Positions 51,482-61,257 are shown, counted from the stretch's first letter. The stretch: DNA of 64,000 bases from Vibrio cortegadensis (GCF_024347395.1 NZ_AP025473.1:558001-622000); one strand, 5' to 3'. Translations and numbers: made by a program. The notes: generated from the letters alone by a model not told the origin.

Positions 51482-52468
51482 ATGGACGATCAACCGTTAA
51501 GAGTTTTAGTTGTTGCACAGCACGATAACTCACAAGTCTCGATGGAAACATTGCGAACCATCAAAGCCGCAAGCTTGCTAATAATGAGTAGTGAACAGCA
51601 CGATAAAGGCGCCGTTTCTGTGTTTGTCGCAGGGCATAGTTGTGAAATGGTGGTCGACTCAATAACGGCAATTAGTGGCGTTGATAAAGTGATTGTCGCC
51701 GATTCAAGTGATCATCAATATAGGCTGGCAGAAAATATGGCGGAGTTGATTGCTGAAATCGGACAAGATTATTCGCATCTACTCGCCCCTGCGACAACGT
51801 TTGGGAAAGATCTGATGCCTCGTGTTGCGGCTCTATTGGAAGTGGGGCAGCTTTCAGATGTGGTTGAGATCCAGACTCCAGATATCGTGATTCGCCCGAT
51901 TTATGCAGGCAACGCGCTCGCAAAAGTGAAATCTCTCGACTCAATTAAAGTGATCACAATTCGAAGCTCAGCGTTTGATGCCATAGAGAGTGAGGAACTT
52001 GTTTCTAGTGAAGACAAAAAGGCAAAGATAGAGAGATGGGACAAGAGCATCAAAGCACAATCGACAGAATTTGTGTCGCAGCTGAAAGTTGAAAGTGAGC
52101 GTCCTGAGTTACCCGAAGCTCGGGTCGTTATTTCAGGTGGACGAGGCTTGGGTAGCCAAGAGCATTTCGGTTTAATTGAGCAGCTTGCCGATAAGCTCGG
52201 TGGTGCGATTGGTGCATCTCGGGCGGCGGTAGATGCAGGATTTGTATCTAACGATCTTCAAGTTGGGCAGACGGGTAAGATAGTGGCTCCAGAGTTGTAT
52301 ATCGCAGTGGGCATTTCAGGGGCGATCCAGCATCTAGCAGGCATGAAAGAGTCTAAGGTGATCGTCGCGATCAATAGTGACCCAGATGCGCCGATTTTTC
52401 AGGTCGCCGATTATGGAATCGTCGGCGATCTCTTTGAAATCATGCCTGAATTGATTCGCTCAGTGTAA
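51482..52468 (+). CDS. etfA: Electron transfer flavoprotein alpha subunit
   Basis: This is the FAD-binding large ETF subunit. The C-terminal FAD domain shows VVISGGRGLGSQEHFGLIEQLADKLGGAIGASRAAVDAGF, QVGQTGKIVAPELYIAVGISGAIQHLAGMKES and AINSDPDAPIFQVADYGIVGDLFE. The ATG at 51482 is supported by GGAGT eight bases upstream; another ATG 15 bases before is unlikely. It is probably co-transcribed with etfB. Confidence 0.93.
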   Translation: MDDQPLRVLVVAQHDNSQVSMETLRTIKAASLLIMSSEQHDKGAVSVFVAGHSCEMVVDSITAISGVDKVIVADSSDHQYRLAENMAELIAEIGQDYSHLLAPATTFGKDLMPRVAALLEVGQLSDVVEIQTPDIVIRPIYAGNALAKVKSLDSIKVITIRSSAFDAIESEELVSSEDKKAKIERWDKSIKAQSTEFVSQLKVESERPELPEARVVISGGRGLGSQEHFGLIEQLADKLGGAIGASRAAVDAGFVSNDLQVGQTGKIVAPELYIAVGISGAIQHLAGMKESKVIVAINSDPDAPIFQVADYGIVGDLFEIMPELIRSV

Positions 52469-52531
52469 ATGGGTTGTGAGCGAATCATTCTCTTTTAAAC
52501 TGATGCTCTATCACGAGTATTCGCATCGATG

Positions 52532-52611
52532 AGCGCTATTGTAGGTAAGTGCTATTGCAGATAAGTACTATTGTATACAAGTGCTATGGCAGATGAGCGT
52601 TATTGCACTTT
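52532..52611. repeat. Five degenerate 16-bp tandem repeats
   Basis: Five consecutive 16-base units resembling AGTGCTATTGCAGATA start at 52532, 52548, 52564, 52580 and 52596. The last unit contains the stop codon of the E2 gene. The array fills most of the gap between convergent etfA and the bkd operon. Confidence 0.8.
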
Positions 52612-53844
52612 AGCATGCTGTAAATGTGTCACTAAGGCTTTAATAAATCGCGCCGCTTCCCCTCCTGTACACGCTCGATGATCAAAGGTCATCGATAATG
52701 GCATCGCTTTGACCTCTACCGCTTTATCGTTTTCTACGATTACTTTGCGGATGATTCGTCCTGCTCCCACGATAGCGACCTGTGGGGGAGACACGACAGG
52801 TGTGGCATAAATCCCAGCGATGGCACCAAAGTTGGATAGTGTGATGGTGGCATGTTGTAACTGTTCTCTGCCGATCTTGCGCTCTCGGATACCATCCACC
52901 GTTTTATCAAGCCACAGACGAATCCCTTTGGCACTGTACTCATCAGCGTGACGCAATACTGGCACATACAGACCGTGCGAACTGTCTACTGCCACGCCTA
53001 CATTGACCGTGGTATGAATGCATCGAGTCATGGTTTCAGCATCAAACCATGCATTGAGTGCTGGCTCCTGTTGGCAAGCATTGAGTACCGCTTGAATCAG
53101 TCGAATGGAGATATCTTCATTTTCGGCCCAATTCATCAGTAAGGCTTCTTCTGTGATGGTTACTGCTGCGACATTGTGATGCGAGTGCGTCATCGCATTT
53201 GCCATCGCACGTCGAGACCCTTTGAGTACTTCAGTGCCAGGGAGTTGTTTGTCACACTGTTGGTAAATATCATCATCGGTGATCAAGCCATCAGCGCCAC
53301 TGCCTACGATTTCGTGTAAGTCTACGCCTAACTGCTGCGCTAATAGCCGAGCAGAAGGCATGGCGGTAATGAGACTTTCGGTGCTCGTATTAGGATCACC
53401 ACCGATCCAGAAATCATCGATATTAACGTGATGGTTTTGCTGCGATACATTGCCAACTACGGTTGCGGCATCTTGCTTCTTGCTGATGGTTGAATCATTT
53501 TGAGCGGAGTTCGATTGTTTAGAACTAGATCGCTTAGAGCCGGATTGTTCAGAGCCAGATAGCGTGGATTCGGATAGAGACGGTTCAGAGTTTACTTTCG
53601 TCAGTTCTCCCTCTTCTTCAATCTCAAGTAAAAGGGAGCCGATATTAATGACATCTCCCTCTTCACCATACCGACGGACGATTTTACCACTGTAGGGGGC
53701 GGGCACTTCTACGATCGCTTTTGCTGTTTCAATCGTCACCACAATCTGATCAACCTTGACATGATCTCCAATGTTGATGTGCCATTGCACGATTTCTGAT
53801 TCGGCAAGGCCTTCGCCTAAGTCTGGTAGCATAAAAGATTTCAT
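52600..53844 (-). CDS. bkdB: Branched-chain 2-oxoacid dehydrogenase E2 (dihydrolipoyl acyltransferase)
   Basis: This is the core acyltransferase. The N-terminal lipoyl domain carries the lipoyl Lys in VTIETAKAIVEVPAP, then a Ser/Lys/Asn repeat linker, a peripheral-subunit-binding domain (MPSARLLAQQLGVDLHEIVGSGADGLITDDDI), and the catalytic domain ending TFDHRACTGGEAARF. The usual DHRxxDG Asp is Thr here, a variant I associate with the TGGEA subgroup. GGAGGG favours the ATG at 53844, which overlaps the E1beta stop as ATGA; an ATG at 53850 sits directly against that site. No E3 gene is nearby. Confidence 0.87.
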   Translation of the reverse strand: MKSFMLPDLGEGLAESEIVQWHINIGDHVKVDQIVVTIETAKAIVEVPAPYSGKIVRRYGEEGDVINIGSLLLEIEEEGELTKVNSEPSLSESTLSGSEQSGSKRSSSKQSNSAQNDSTISKKQDAATVVGNVSQQNHHVNIDDFWIGGDPNTSTESLITAMPSARLLAQQLGVDLHEIVGSGADGLITDDDIYQQCDKQLPGTEVLKGSRRAMANAMTHSHHNVAAVTITEEALLMNWAENEDISIRLIQAVLNACQQEPALNAWFDAETMTRCIHTTVNVGVAVDSSHGLYVPVLRHADEYSAKGIRLWLDKTVDGIRERKIGREQLQHATITLSNFGAIAGIYATPVVSPPQVAIVGAGRIIRKVIVENDKAVEVKAMPLSMTFDHRACTGGEAARFIKALVTHLQHAKVQ

Positions 53845-54824
53845 TTCCATCCCTCCACTAACTCTTGTGCGGCTAGGACAATATCCTGCTCTTTTATCAA
53901 GAAAAAATCTTCGTTTCGGTAATAAGGCATAATGGTATCCATCCCTGTTACTCGCTTAGGTGGGGCTTTTAATAAGCACATCGCCTGTTCTGCTGTTCGA
54001 GCCAGAATTTCAGCGCCTACGCCACAGGTTTTACTCGCTTCGTGAACCACTAACAGACGACCTGTTTTCTCTAGCGAGTGTAGAATCGTTGCCATATCGA
54101 TAGGTTTGATACTCGCGAGATCAATCACTTCCACTTCAATGCCTTGAGCAGAAAGCGTATTCGCCGCTTGTAGGGATTCGACAACACACGCTCCCCAAGT
54201 GACTAAAGTTAAATCTCGCCCTTTGCGAAGCGTGAAGCAACTGTCGAGAGGTAACGCTTTTCCGTTATCGACAACATCGGACTTGACAGTGCGATAAATC
54301 CGTTTTGGTTCGAAGAACATCACAGGGTCGTTACTGCGAATGGAGGCCAGCAGTAAACCGTAGGCACGCTGTGGCGAGGATGGGATGACCACTTTTAAAC
54401 CTGGAATATGGGCGAATAAGGTTTCAATGCTCTCGGAGTGATGTTCGGGCGCATGGATGCCTCCACCAAATGGCGCTCGAAAAACCGCAGGGCAGGTGAG
54501 ACGCCCACGAGTTCGATTACGGATTCTGGCGGCATGGCACATTAAATGTTCCATGGCTGGAAAGATGAAACCTTGAAATTGGAACTCTGCAATGGGGCGT
54601 AACCCTTGCGAGGCCATGCCAATTGCCACGCCTGCAATTAACGCCTCAGCGAGGGGGGAATCAATGACGCGCTTTAAACCGAATTTCTCTTTGAGACCGA
54701 CAGTGGCACGAAATACTCCTCCGTTGTCACCCACGTCCTCCCCTAAAAGTACCACGTTAGAGTCGGATGCCATCTCATAATGCAGAGCAAGGTTGACCGC
54801 TTCTACCAATGTTATTTCAGCCAT
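53841..54824 (-). CDS. bkdA2: 2-oxoacid dehydrogenase E1 beta subunit
   Basis: This is the transketolase-like beta subunit that decarboxylates branched-chain 2-oxoacids with E1alpha. It starts at MAEITLVEAVNLAL. Family features are LLGEDVGDNGGVFRATVGL, DSPLAEALIAGVAIGMASQGLRPIAEFQF, HAPEHHSESIETLFAHIPGLKVV and VIDLASIKPIDMATI. GGAGG precedes the ATG at 54824, which overlaps the E1alpha stop by eight bases. Confidence 0.9.
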   Translation of the reverse strand: MAEITLVEAVNLALHYEMASDSNVVLLGEDVGDNGGVFRATVGLKEKFGLKRVIDSPLAEALIAGVAIGMASQGLRPIAEFQFQGFIFPAMEHLMCHAARIRNRTRGRLTCPAVFRAPFGGGIHAPEHHSESIETLFAHIPGLKVVIPSSPQRAYGLLLASIRSNDPVMFFEPKRIYRTVKSDVVDNGKALPLDSCFTLRKGRDLTLVTWGACVVESLQAANTLSAQGIEVEVIDLASIKPIDMATILHSLEKTGRLLVVHEASKTCGVGAEILARTAEQAMCLLKAPPKRVTGMDTIMPYYRNEDFFLIKEQDIVLAAQELVEGWK

Positions 54825-55926
54825 GCTTGCCTCCTTGCAACCGCATTGCTTTGTTGATGATTTCATCTCGCTGGTGGTGCAAATCTGGGCTGAGAGATTC
54901 GTAGAGAAAATCAAAGGCGCTTTCAGGGGCTTGACCAGGAGTATTTAGGTAGTTGTCTACGGCTTGTTCTATCACTTTTTGGCAATGTTCTAACCACTGC
55001 TGATCTTCTTTTTCTGACCAGTAGCCTTGTTGAATAAGAAAGGTTTTTAGTCGGCTGATCGGTTCAAATTCCCATGCCTCATGAAGCTCTTCATCGCTTC
55101 GATAGCGAGTGGCATCATCAGCCGTGGTGTGGTCGCTTAAGCGATAGCTTATTGCTTCTATGAGCGTTGCTCCTTTCCCTTTTCGTGCATGATCAAGCGC
55201 GGATAATATGGCATCAAACATGGCGACAATGTCGTTTCCATCAACAGTGATGCCAGAGATGCCAGCGCCTGCCGATTTTTCGGAAAGAAACTCTGCTGCG
55301 CATTGCAGGCTGCGGGGAACAGAGATGGCCCACTGGTTGTTATTGACGACAAAAATTAATGGGATGTTCCATGTGCCCGCACAATTCAAAGACTCTAGAA
55401 AATCCCCCTTAGAAGTCGCGCCATCACCACATGTGACCAATGCGGCTTTATGTTTTCCTTCGATTTTCAATGCAGAAGCAACCCCAACGGCATGGGTACA
55501 TTGGGTCGCGATAGGAACGCAAAAGGGCAAATCATAACTTTGTTGAGGTGGGTGGTTTGGCGAGGTGCTGCTTGAACTGAAGTCACTGCCTCGCTCATCA
55601 CCTCCCCAGTATTGGAGGTTTTTCTCCATTGGTATTCCACGAGCCCACATCGCAGGAAAATCTCGATAATATGGAATGAAAACGTCATCAGAATTGAGCG
55701 CACGTCCGATGGCAACCCCAATGGCTTCTGCACCAAGGTGTGAAGGGTAAGTGCCTAATTTCCCGGTCCTCTGAAGCGCGACGGCTTTTTTATCGTAGGT
55801 GCGGGTTAATACCATGTCACAGTAAAACCCTTTTAGTGTTGCTTTGTCGGCCCATGATGGGAGTGGGCAAACAAGATTGCCTTGATGGTCGATAAACCGA
55901 TGCATAGGTAACGCCTGAACATTCAT
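54817..55926 (-). CDS. bkdA1: 2-oxoacid dehydrogenase E1 alpha subunit
   Basis: This is the thiamine-diphosphate-binding subunit. The cofactor motif runs from GDGATSKGDF to NNNQWAIS. Other landmarks are YPSHLGAEAIGVAIG, IPYYRDFPAMWARG and the phosphorylation-loop-like YRLSDHTTADDATRYRSDEE. AAGGAG six bases before the ATG at 55926 fixes the start; in-frame sequence upstream is not family-like. It is first in a three-gene operon for valine/leucine/isoleucine catabolism. Products would feed acyl-CoA dehydrogenases and the adjacent ETF system. Confidence 0.9.
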   Translation of the reverse strand: MNVQALPMHRFIDHQGNLVCPLPSWADKATLKGFYCDMVLTRTYDKKAVALQRTGKLGTYPSHLGAEAIGVAIGRALNSDDVFIPYYRDFPAMWARGIPMEKNLQYWGGDERGSDFSSSSTSPNHPPQQSYDLPFCVPIATQCTHAVGVASALKIEGKHKAALVTCGDGATSKGDFLESLNCAGTWNIPLIFVVNNNQWAISVPRSLQCAAEFLSEKSAGAGISGITVDGNDIVAMFDAILSALDHARKGKGATLIEAISYRLSDHTTADDATRYRSDEELHEAWEFEPISRLKTFLIQQGYWSEKEDQQWLEHCQKVIEQAVDNYLNTPGQAPESAFDFLYESLSPDLHHQRDEIINKAMRLQGGKHG

Positions 55927-56167
55927 CTCAAGCTCCTTTGGTAGCTCAGTTCGACAAATCCACTGTCGATGATGACGAGTTATGCCTAACTGCTTGTAAC
56001 CAATACCAATAAGTTGATGCTTTACTCTAGGAACATCACTTTTAATTGTCATTAACATTGGTATTGCGAATACATTAAGTGTAACCAAAATGTTAAATTG
56101 TGCTTGAAATCTAAAAGCGAGACGGAGTAAATTGAGATGTACAGTGAGTAAAACAGATGAAAATATG

Positions 56168-56228
56168 GAATTTAAAAGCTCAGAATTTAAAAACCTAGAT
56201 TTAAAAAACTTATAATTTAAACACCTAG
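56168..56228. repeat. Four degenerate 15-16-bp tandem repeats upstream of bkd operon
   Basis: Four units resembling GAATTTAAAAACCTA start at 56168, 56183, 56198 and 56214. They lie in the 485-bp region upstream of the E1alpha start, which otherwise shows nothing recognisable. Confidence 0.65.
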
Positions 56229-56411
56229 AGCGACGTTATTTGAAAACATTCACTGCTATTAAAGGGGATTTCATAAGATTATTGTGCTGTAGGATGAGCG
56301 ATGTTATTGCACCTTGAAACTTCAATCAATTTGAAGCTGTGAATGCGGTTATGAACGTGGTTTGAGTTTCAGTATATACTGCATGACAAGTCAGAGTTGG
56401 GGAGTTAAATC

Positions 56412-56972
56412 GTGGCAAATCCAGAGCATAAAGAGACGTTAGATCGCTTTGATAAATTAAGCGTGTGTTTGTATCGGAGTGGTATTAGCTTGTTTTCGGT
56501 AGTGGCGATTATGTATTCCGCAATACTGGCAGGAAAAGCAGAGTGGATGGTGATACCTGCCGATATGGAGAGAGGGTGCTTGCTGATCATGAGTATCTCA
56601 GCGGCTATGAGCGCGGCTAATATACACGTTTACGATAAGCTTGTGAGAGCGGTGATCTCATGGTCGAGTTGGATTGGTATTCTTTTGATGTTGAGTGATC
56701 CCAATCTGTTTTATTCATGGCTATCTCTTGGTTTTATTTTTATTACCTTCTCCGGAATTGCGTTAAAAGAGTCCTTCTGTTTTAAAGTGCTAGGTTTAAA
56801 ATTGGTACCACTGTTACTGGCTTTAAGCACATTTTTGATGATGTTTGAAAGTTGGATGTTGGCCGCTGTGATGTTATTCGTTTCAGGTTTCGTGTTAGCT
56901 TATTTATCCTATGAAAAATGGCGAATGCCGCTTCATTTCGATATTGGTGATAAGTCTAATTACCAAGTGTAA
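56412..56972 (+). CDS. DUF2301 integral membrane protein
   Basis: This 186-residue inner-membrane protein has about six hydrophobic segments (SLFSVVAIMYSAILAG, LLIMSISAAMSAANI, VISWSSWIGILLML, WLSLGFIFITFSGIAL, LVPLLLALSTFLMMFESWMLAAVMLFVSGFVLAYL). The FCFKV segment with conserved Glu (KESFCFKVLGLKLVP) suits DUF2301. The start is a GTG with GGGGAG about eight bases upstream. Its function is unknown. Confidence 0.75.
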   Translation: MANPEHKETLDRFDKLSVCLYRSGISLFSVVAIMYSAILAGKAEWMVIPADMERGCLLIMSISAAMSAANIHVYDKLVRAVISWSSWIGILLMLSDPNLFYSWLSLGFIFITFSGIALKESFCFKVLGLKLVPLLLALSTFLMMFESWMLAAVMLFVSGFVLAYLSYEKWRMPLHFDIGDKSNYQV

Positions 56973-57101
56973 AGGGTAAATGAACCGGGATTGTTGAGGA
57001 GATTATTCTCTTTAATTTCATCTCGAAGACATAACGATGTTTGCAAACAAGAGCTATTATTATTTGAATATGAGTCGAACTCATAGCAAGGACACTATGC
57101 G

Positions 57102-59024
57102 ATGCCCTATAAAAGCGAGCTTAAAAAACTGCAATATGAGCACCTATTTGGTCACCTGAATATTAATACCTCTCAGATAGATGTACCTGATGAGATGTTT
57201 AATGGTTGGCAGCAAACACTCGATCTCTTAGCGGAGATTGTCGATAGTCCTGCGGTGCTGATTATGAGAGTCACAGCGACTGATATTTCAGTATTTACAG
57301 CGAGCCGAACTCAAGGTAACCCTTACCACCGGCATGATAGTGAGGTGCTAGGTAATGGCCTTTACTGTGAAACGGTGATTCAGAATCAGAGTGAATTGAA
57401 TATACCTAACGCACTTAAGGATAAGGATTGGGATCATAACCCTGACATCAAGCTAGGAATGATCGCTTACTGTGGGTTGCCGTTAACTTGGCCAGATAAG
57501 ACACCATTTGGCACTATTTGTATGTTAGATAGTCAAGAACGAGAATACAGCCCACTTTACCGACAGTTATTGGAACGGTTTCAAAATGGAATTAACGCTA
57601 ACTTGGCGAGCTTATATCAACATTCCGAGTTGCAATATCTGAATCAAATCCTTGAAAATAATGTTCAACAGAGAACCTCAGAACTGGCAAAATTGAGTGA
57701 AAAGTTGATTCAAGAAATTGAGAGCCGTAGAGTCATTGAAGATTCCGTAGACTACTATAAAAGCTACGATGCTCTCACTGGCTTACCTAATCGCTTAAGC
57801 TTTATGAGTTCATTGACCCAACAGTTAAATGCTTCAATATCACCACATACAACCATTATCTATTTTGGATTACGAAATTTTAAGTCGATTAATAATAGTT
57901 ACGGTTATGTGATTGGCGATAAATTACTGCAGCTTTTTAGCCAACGTGTACAGCGCTTTCTAAGCAGCGATACTCTATTTGCCAGAGTCGCGGGAGCGGA
58001 ATTTGTTATCGCGCAACCTAAGAGTGATACAACAGATGAAATGCAGTTGATTAATCAAATCATAACTAGCAGTAATCACCCGTTTACGATCGACGAATTT
58101 ACCATCACGATTCCTTGCTGCATGGGGATAGCGCAGTCACCGTCAGATTCTGATAACGCAGCTGAATTGATACAGAAAGCGGGAGCGGCGATGGATATCA
58201 GTAAGGTTGATGGTTCTCAATACACATTCTTTACGAAGCAAACTCAGTTAAATATTGAGCAGCGATATCACCTGGAATCTAATTTAGTCGATGCACTTAA
58301 AAATCGAGAGTTGAGCCTTAACTACCAGCCTCTCTTCTGCCTCAAGGATAACAAAGTGATCGGTGCGGAAGCCCTATTGCGTTGGAATAGCCCAATTTTA
58401 GGAAATGTACCGCCGGATCAATTTATCAGCCTTGCCGAGCACAATGGACAGATCAATGAGATCGGTAACTTTGTCTTACATACTGCGATTTCCCAAGCTG
58501 CAAAATGGTATGTCCTACAACCGGGCGATTTTCGAATCGCGATTAATATCTCTCCGGTTCAATTTAGGTGCTCGAGCTTTGCTGAACATGTTGCCGATCT
58601 TTTAACTTTGTACCAATTACCCGCATCGGCGTTGGAGCTTGAGATTACTGAAGGCATTTTATTGCAAGATGAGCATATTGCGCAGCGTACGATCAAGAAG
58701 CTGCAGCAACTGGGTGTTAGAGTGTCTTTGGATGATTTTGGGACGGGGTATTCATCTTTAAGTTACTTACAAAAATATTCTTTTAATACCCTTAAAATTG
58801 ACCGCTGCTTTATCACTAATATAGAAAAAAATGAGCAAGATAGAGAGCTTTCTAAAGCGATCATCGCCATTGGTAAAAAGTTGGATATGCACGTCATCGC
58901 CGAAGGGGTAGAAACACAAGCCCAAGATGATTTCATTAAATTTGAAGAGTGCGATTATGGACAAGGCTACCTTTACGGCAAGCCTGTTACTGCTGATTCA
59001 TTTGAAAAGAGTTATTTACGCTAA
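57102..59024 (+). CDS. GAF-GGDEF-EAL protein, probable c-di-GMP phosphodiesterase
   Basis: No membrane segments. A GAF sensor (about residues 25-190; YCETVIQNQSELNIPNALKD) is followed by a coiled coil, a GGDEF domain (about 230-385) and an EAL domain (about 395-640). The GGDEF signature is degenerate (VAGAEFVIA), so cyclase activity is unlikely. The EAL domain keeps key residues: IGAEALLRW, NISPVQF, ELEITEG, DDFGTGYSSL, LKIDRCFI and AEGVET. It should hydrolyse c-di-GMP, with the GAF domain sensing an unknown signal. It looks monocistronic. Confidence 0.88.
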   Translation: MPYKSELKKLQYEHLFGHLNINTSQIDVPDEMFNGWQQTLDLLAEIVDSPAVLIMRVTATDISVFTASRTQGNPYHRHDSEVLGNGLYCETVIQNQSELNIPNALKDKDWDHNPDIKLGMIAYCGLPLTWPDKTPFGTICMLDSQEREYSPLYRQLLERFQNGINANLASLYQHSELQYLNQILENNVQQRTSELAKLSEKLIQEIESRRVIEDSVDYYKSYDALTGLPNRLSFMSSLTQQLNASISPHTTIIYFGLRNFKSINNSYGYVIGDKLLQLFSQRVQRFLSSDTLFARVAGAEFVIAQPKSDTTDEMQLINQIITSSNHPFTIDEFTITIPCCMGIAQSPSDSDNAAELIQKAGAAMDISKVDGSQYTFFTKQTQLNIEQRYHLESNLVDALKNRELSLNYQPLFCLKDNKVIGAEALLRWNSPILGNVPPDQFISLAEHNGQINEIGNFVLHTAISQAAKWYVLQPGDFRIAINISPVQFRCSSFAEHVADLLTLYQLPASALELEITEGILLQDEHIAQRTIKKLQQLGVRVSLDDFGTGYSSLSYLQKYSFNTLKIDRCFITNIEKNEQDRELSKAIIAIGKKLDMHVIAEGVETQAQDDFIKFEECDYGQGYLYGKPVTADSFEKSYLR

Positions 59025-59234
59025 ACCCATCGGTGTTGTTATTAGAAAGGGGTCATCTTCACGTTTGGATTTTTAATGTAAAGTTGATCTCTTCTCTTTT
59101 TTAATATGAATAATGTCTATTCATAAATCCTTATTTATAATTTAAAAATATCAACCTTTCGCCTAATGATAATTTTTTGTTATTATCTCTCCTGATATTG
59201 AATGCTCGAAAGATCACGGTTGGGAGAGAAAAGC

Positions 59235-60158
59235 ATGGCAGCATTAAATCCACAATGGTTGGAAACGTTTAAGGTTCTGGTTGAAGTGGGGCATTTTACT
59301 CAGACAGCTGAAAAATTGTATATGACTCAGCCCGGAGTAAGCCAACATATCAAAAAGTTAGAGCTGGCATGTGGACATGAACTTTTAAAGCGAGAAGGGA
59401 AGAGTTTTGAGCTGACCGAGCAAGGGCAACAGGTGTATGACTACGCACTGACTCAGTCTCTGCGCGAGCTGGAACTTCTTGAAAGTCTGAGCTTTGATGA
59501 CCCTCAATCAGGAGAGTGTCGTTTGGCCTGTTCTGGTGCTTTGGCGCTATTGATGTACCCACAGCTGATATCGTTACAAAAACAGTACCCTGAGTTGACG
59601 GCACATATCGAAGCGGCACCCAACCATAAGATCTTGGATGACATTCAAAGTGGCAGTATTGATTTAGGTGTTGTCACGCATATTCCCACTCCGAGCCTAT
59701 TTCAATCTAAAAAATTCGCGAGTGAGCCATTATGCTTAATCCTACCTCGTCAATATCAAGATTTACCCATTACCCCAGAGCTTTTGGTTCAATTAGGTCT
59801 AGTGAAACATCCTGATGCAGAGCACTATTTATCTCTCTATTTTGATCTTTGTGGCGATAAGAAATTGGCTGCGCTTAATAGTGATAGCTTTCCTGTAGTG
59901 AGTTATATCAACCAAATTGGCCAAATATTACTGCCCATTTCTCAAGGGATTGGATTTACTGTACTGCCACAGAGTGCGGTTGAAATGTTTGCAGAAAGAC
60001 ACTTCCTGCATGTGCATACCCCGTCTGAAACCGTATTGGAGACTCTGTATTTGGTACAAAAACGTAATCGTCAACTGCCTGAACGATACGTGATGATTAA
60101 AGAGGTTTTTAAGCAAAGTTTACAGCGTGAAAGCGAGAAAGAAGACGCGAGTAAATAG
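59235..60158 (+). CDS. LysR-family transcriptional regulator
   Basis: The winged helix at the N-terminus (WLETFKVLVEVGHFTQTAEKLYMTQPGVSQHIKKLELACG) and the substrate-binding domain (CRLACSGALALLMYPQLISLQKQYPEL, GSIDLGVVTHIP) are clear. The ATG at 59235 with upstream GGGAG is preferred to one 33 bases earlier. No divergent target gene is adjacent, so the target is unknown. Confidence 0.87.
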   Translation: MAALNPQWLETFKVLVEVGHFTQTAEKLYMTQPGVSQHIKKLELACGHELLKREGKSFELTEQGQQVYDYALTQSLRELELLESLSFDDPQSGECRLACSGALALLMYPQLISLQKQYPELTAHIEAAPNHKILDDIQSGSIDLGVVTHIPTPSLFQSKKFASEPLCLILPRQYQDLPITPELLVQLGLVKHPDAEHYLSLYFDLCGDKKLAALNSDSFPVVSYINQIGQILLPISQGIGFTVLPQSAVEMFAERHFLHVHTPSETVLETLYLVQKRNRQLPERYVMIKEVFKQSLQRESEKEDASK

Positions 60159-60170
60159 ACACCACCATAT

Positions 60171-60198
60171 AAAAAGGCATAGCGTGTTTCGCTATGCC
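60171..60198 (-). terminator. Intrinsic terminator of pepE
   Basis: On the minus strand GGCATAGCG and CGCTATGCC form a 9-bp stem with a five-base loop, followed by TTTTT. It lies about 30 bases after the pepE stop. Confidence 0.85.
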
Positions 60199-60229
60199 AA
60201 TACGTATATGTTTATGCTAGAGAGGCAGG

Positions 60230-60961
60230 TTAGCAACCATGGGACATTAAGAATTCAAATTCATCATGTTCATGGTAGTACTCTGCTTCTTGCTGATGCT
60301 TGAACAGTTTTAGTGGCGCATCGGTTGCGCTGTGGTATGTCAGCTTATCGCCAATCACTTGTAGCATTGTGCCTTCAGGAATACCCACCACAATTTCATG
60401 CTGGTTAATCGCTAAAAACTCTTCAATACGCTCATCACGAGTTTCGCCCATGTGACCAGAAATATTCGCTTCAATGTAATGCGGGTTGATCTGGAAAGGA
60501 ACAAGGTTTAACGAAGGCAGAATGGCAGCGCTGACGATTGGCATGTCGTTCGTTGTGCGAATGGTAGGGGTTGCAATGTTAGTACCAGCACTCCAGCCAA
60601 TGTAGAGCTTGTTGTGGTTAAGAACGGCTTGACGAATTGGACGAACTAAACCCAAGTCATGAAGCATTTTGTTTAGTACCCAAGTATTGCCGCCACTGAC
60701 GACGATACCATCGGCTTCTTCTATCGCTTTCACAGGATCATCCGCTTGATGGATCCCAGTCACTTCGCATCCCATTGGGCCTAAAATGTCTTGTAGTGCC
60801 GTTACACGATCATCGTAGTTTCCGCGAATCATTGCGTATGGAATGAAAAGTAACTTTTTAGCTTGCGTGCGCTCGACGGCAGCGCGAATCCATTCAAGGC
60901 CGTATTGTAAAATCTGTTGGTCGCCCGGAATTTTACCGTTGCTAAATAGCATCATGTTCAT
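60230..60961 (-). CDS. pepE: Dipeptidase E (alpha-aspartyl dipeptidase)
   Basis: This S51-family peptidase cleaves dipeptides with N-terminal Asp. The catalytic Ser lies in YIGWSAGTNIA (S124), close to S120 of the enterobacterial enzyme. Further shared blocks are RTTNDMPIV, LNLVPFQINPHY and GETRDERIEEFL. Length (243 aa) is slightly above the usual 229-236. Confidence 0.92.
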   Translation of the reverse strand: MNMMLFSNGKIPGDQQILQYGLEWIRAAVERTQAKKLLFIPYAMIRGNYDDRVTALQDILGPMGCEVTGIHQADDPVKAIEEADGIVVSGGNTWVLNKMLHDLGLVRPIRQAVLNHNKLYIGWSAGTNIATPTIRTTNDMPIVSAAILPSLNLVPFQINPHYIEANISGHMGETRDERIEEFLAINQHEIVVGIPEGTMLQVIGDKLTYHSATDAPLKLFKHQQEAEYYHEHDEFEFLMSHGC

Positions 60962-61257
60962 TGGTTAAGCTCCTGTTCATTTCTGTTAATTATCGGCAAT
61001 TTTGCCAGAATCTCGGTATCAAACTATAAGCAAATCGGTCATTGGTTTTTTTTACAAACAATGAGCGAAATTTGCACTTTTTATCTAGTTTGCTGATAGG
61101 GGTAGTATTCATAAATTGAGTAGAAATGATGTGCGCCAGTGAGGATATTTGGACAACTTTTCCTATTTCTGACATTACTGGGTTGTCGATGCCAGTGAAT
61201 GGCAAACTGGAGTGATAAAACGCTCCAGTTTTTAGAAATACCTTTGTTATCAGGTCT
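60962..61257. other. Gap between mcrC-like gene and pepE
   Basis: About 300 AT-rich bases were read on both strands. No supported gene, strong hairpin or repeat was recognised. Confidence 0.4.

Noticed and set aside
57950..57962. AGCGCTTTC resembling half of the glucan operator
   Set aside because: It lies inside the EAL-protein gene and the left arm does not match; only one half-site.
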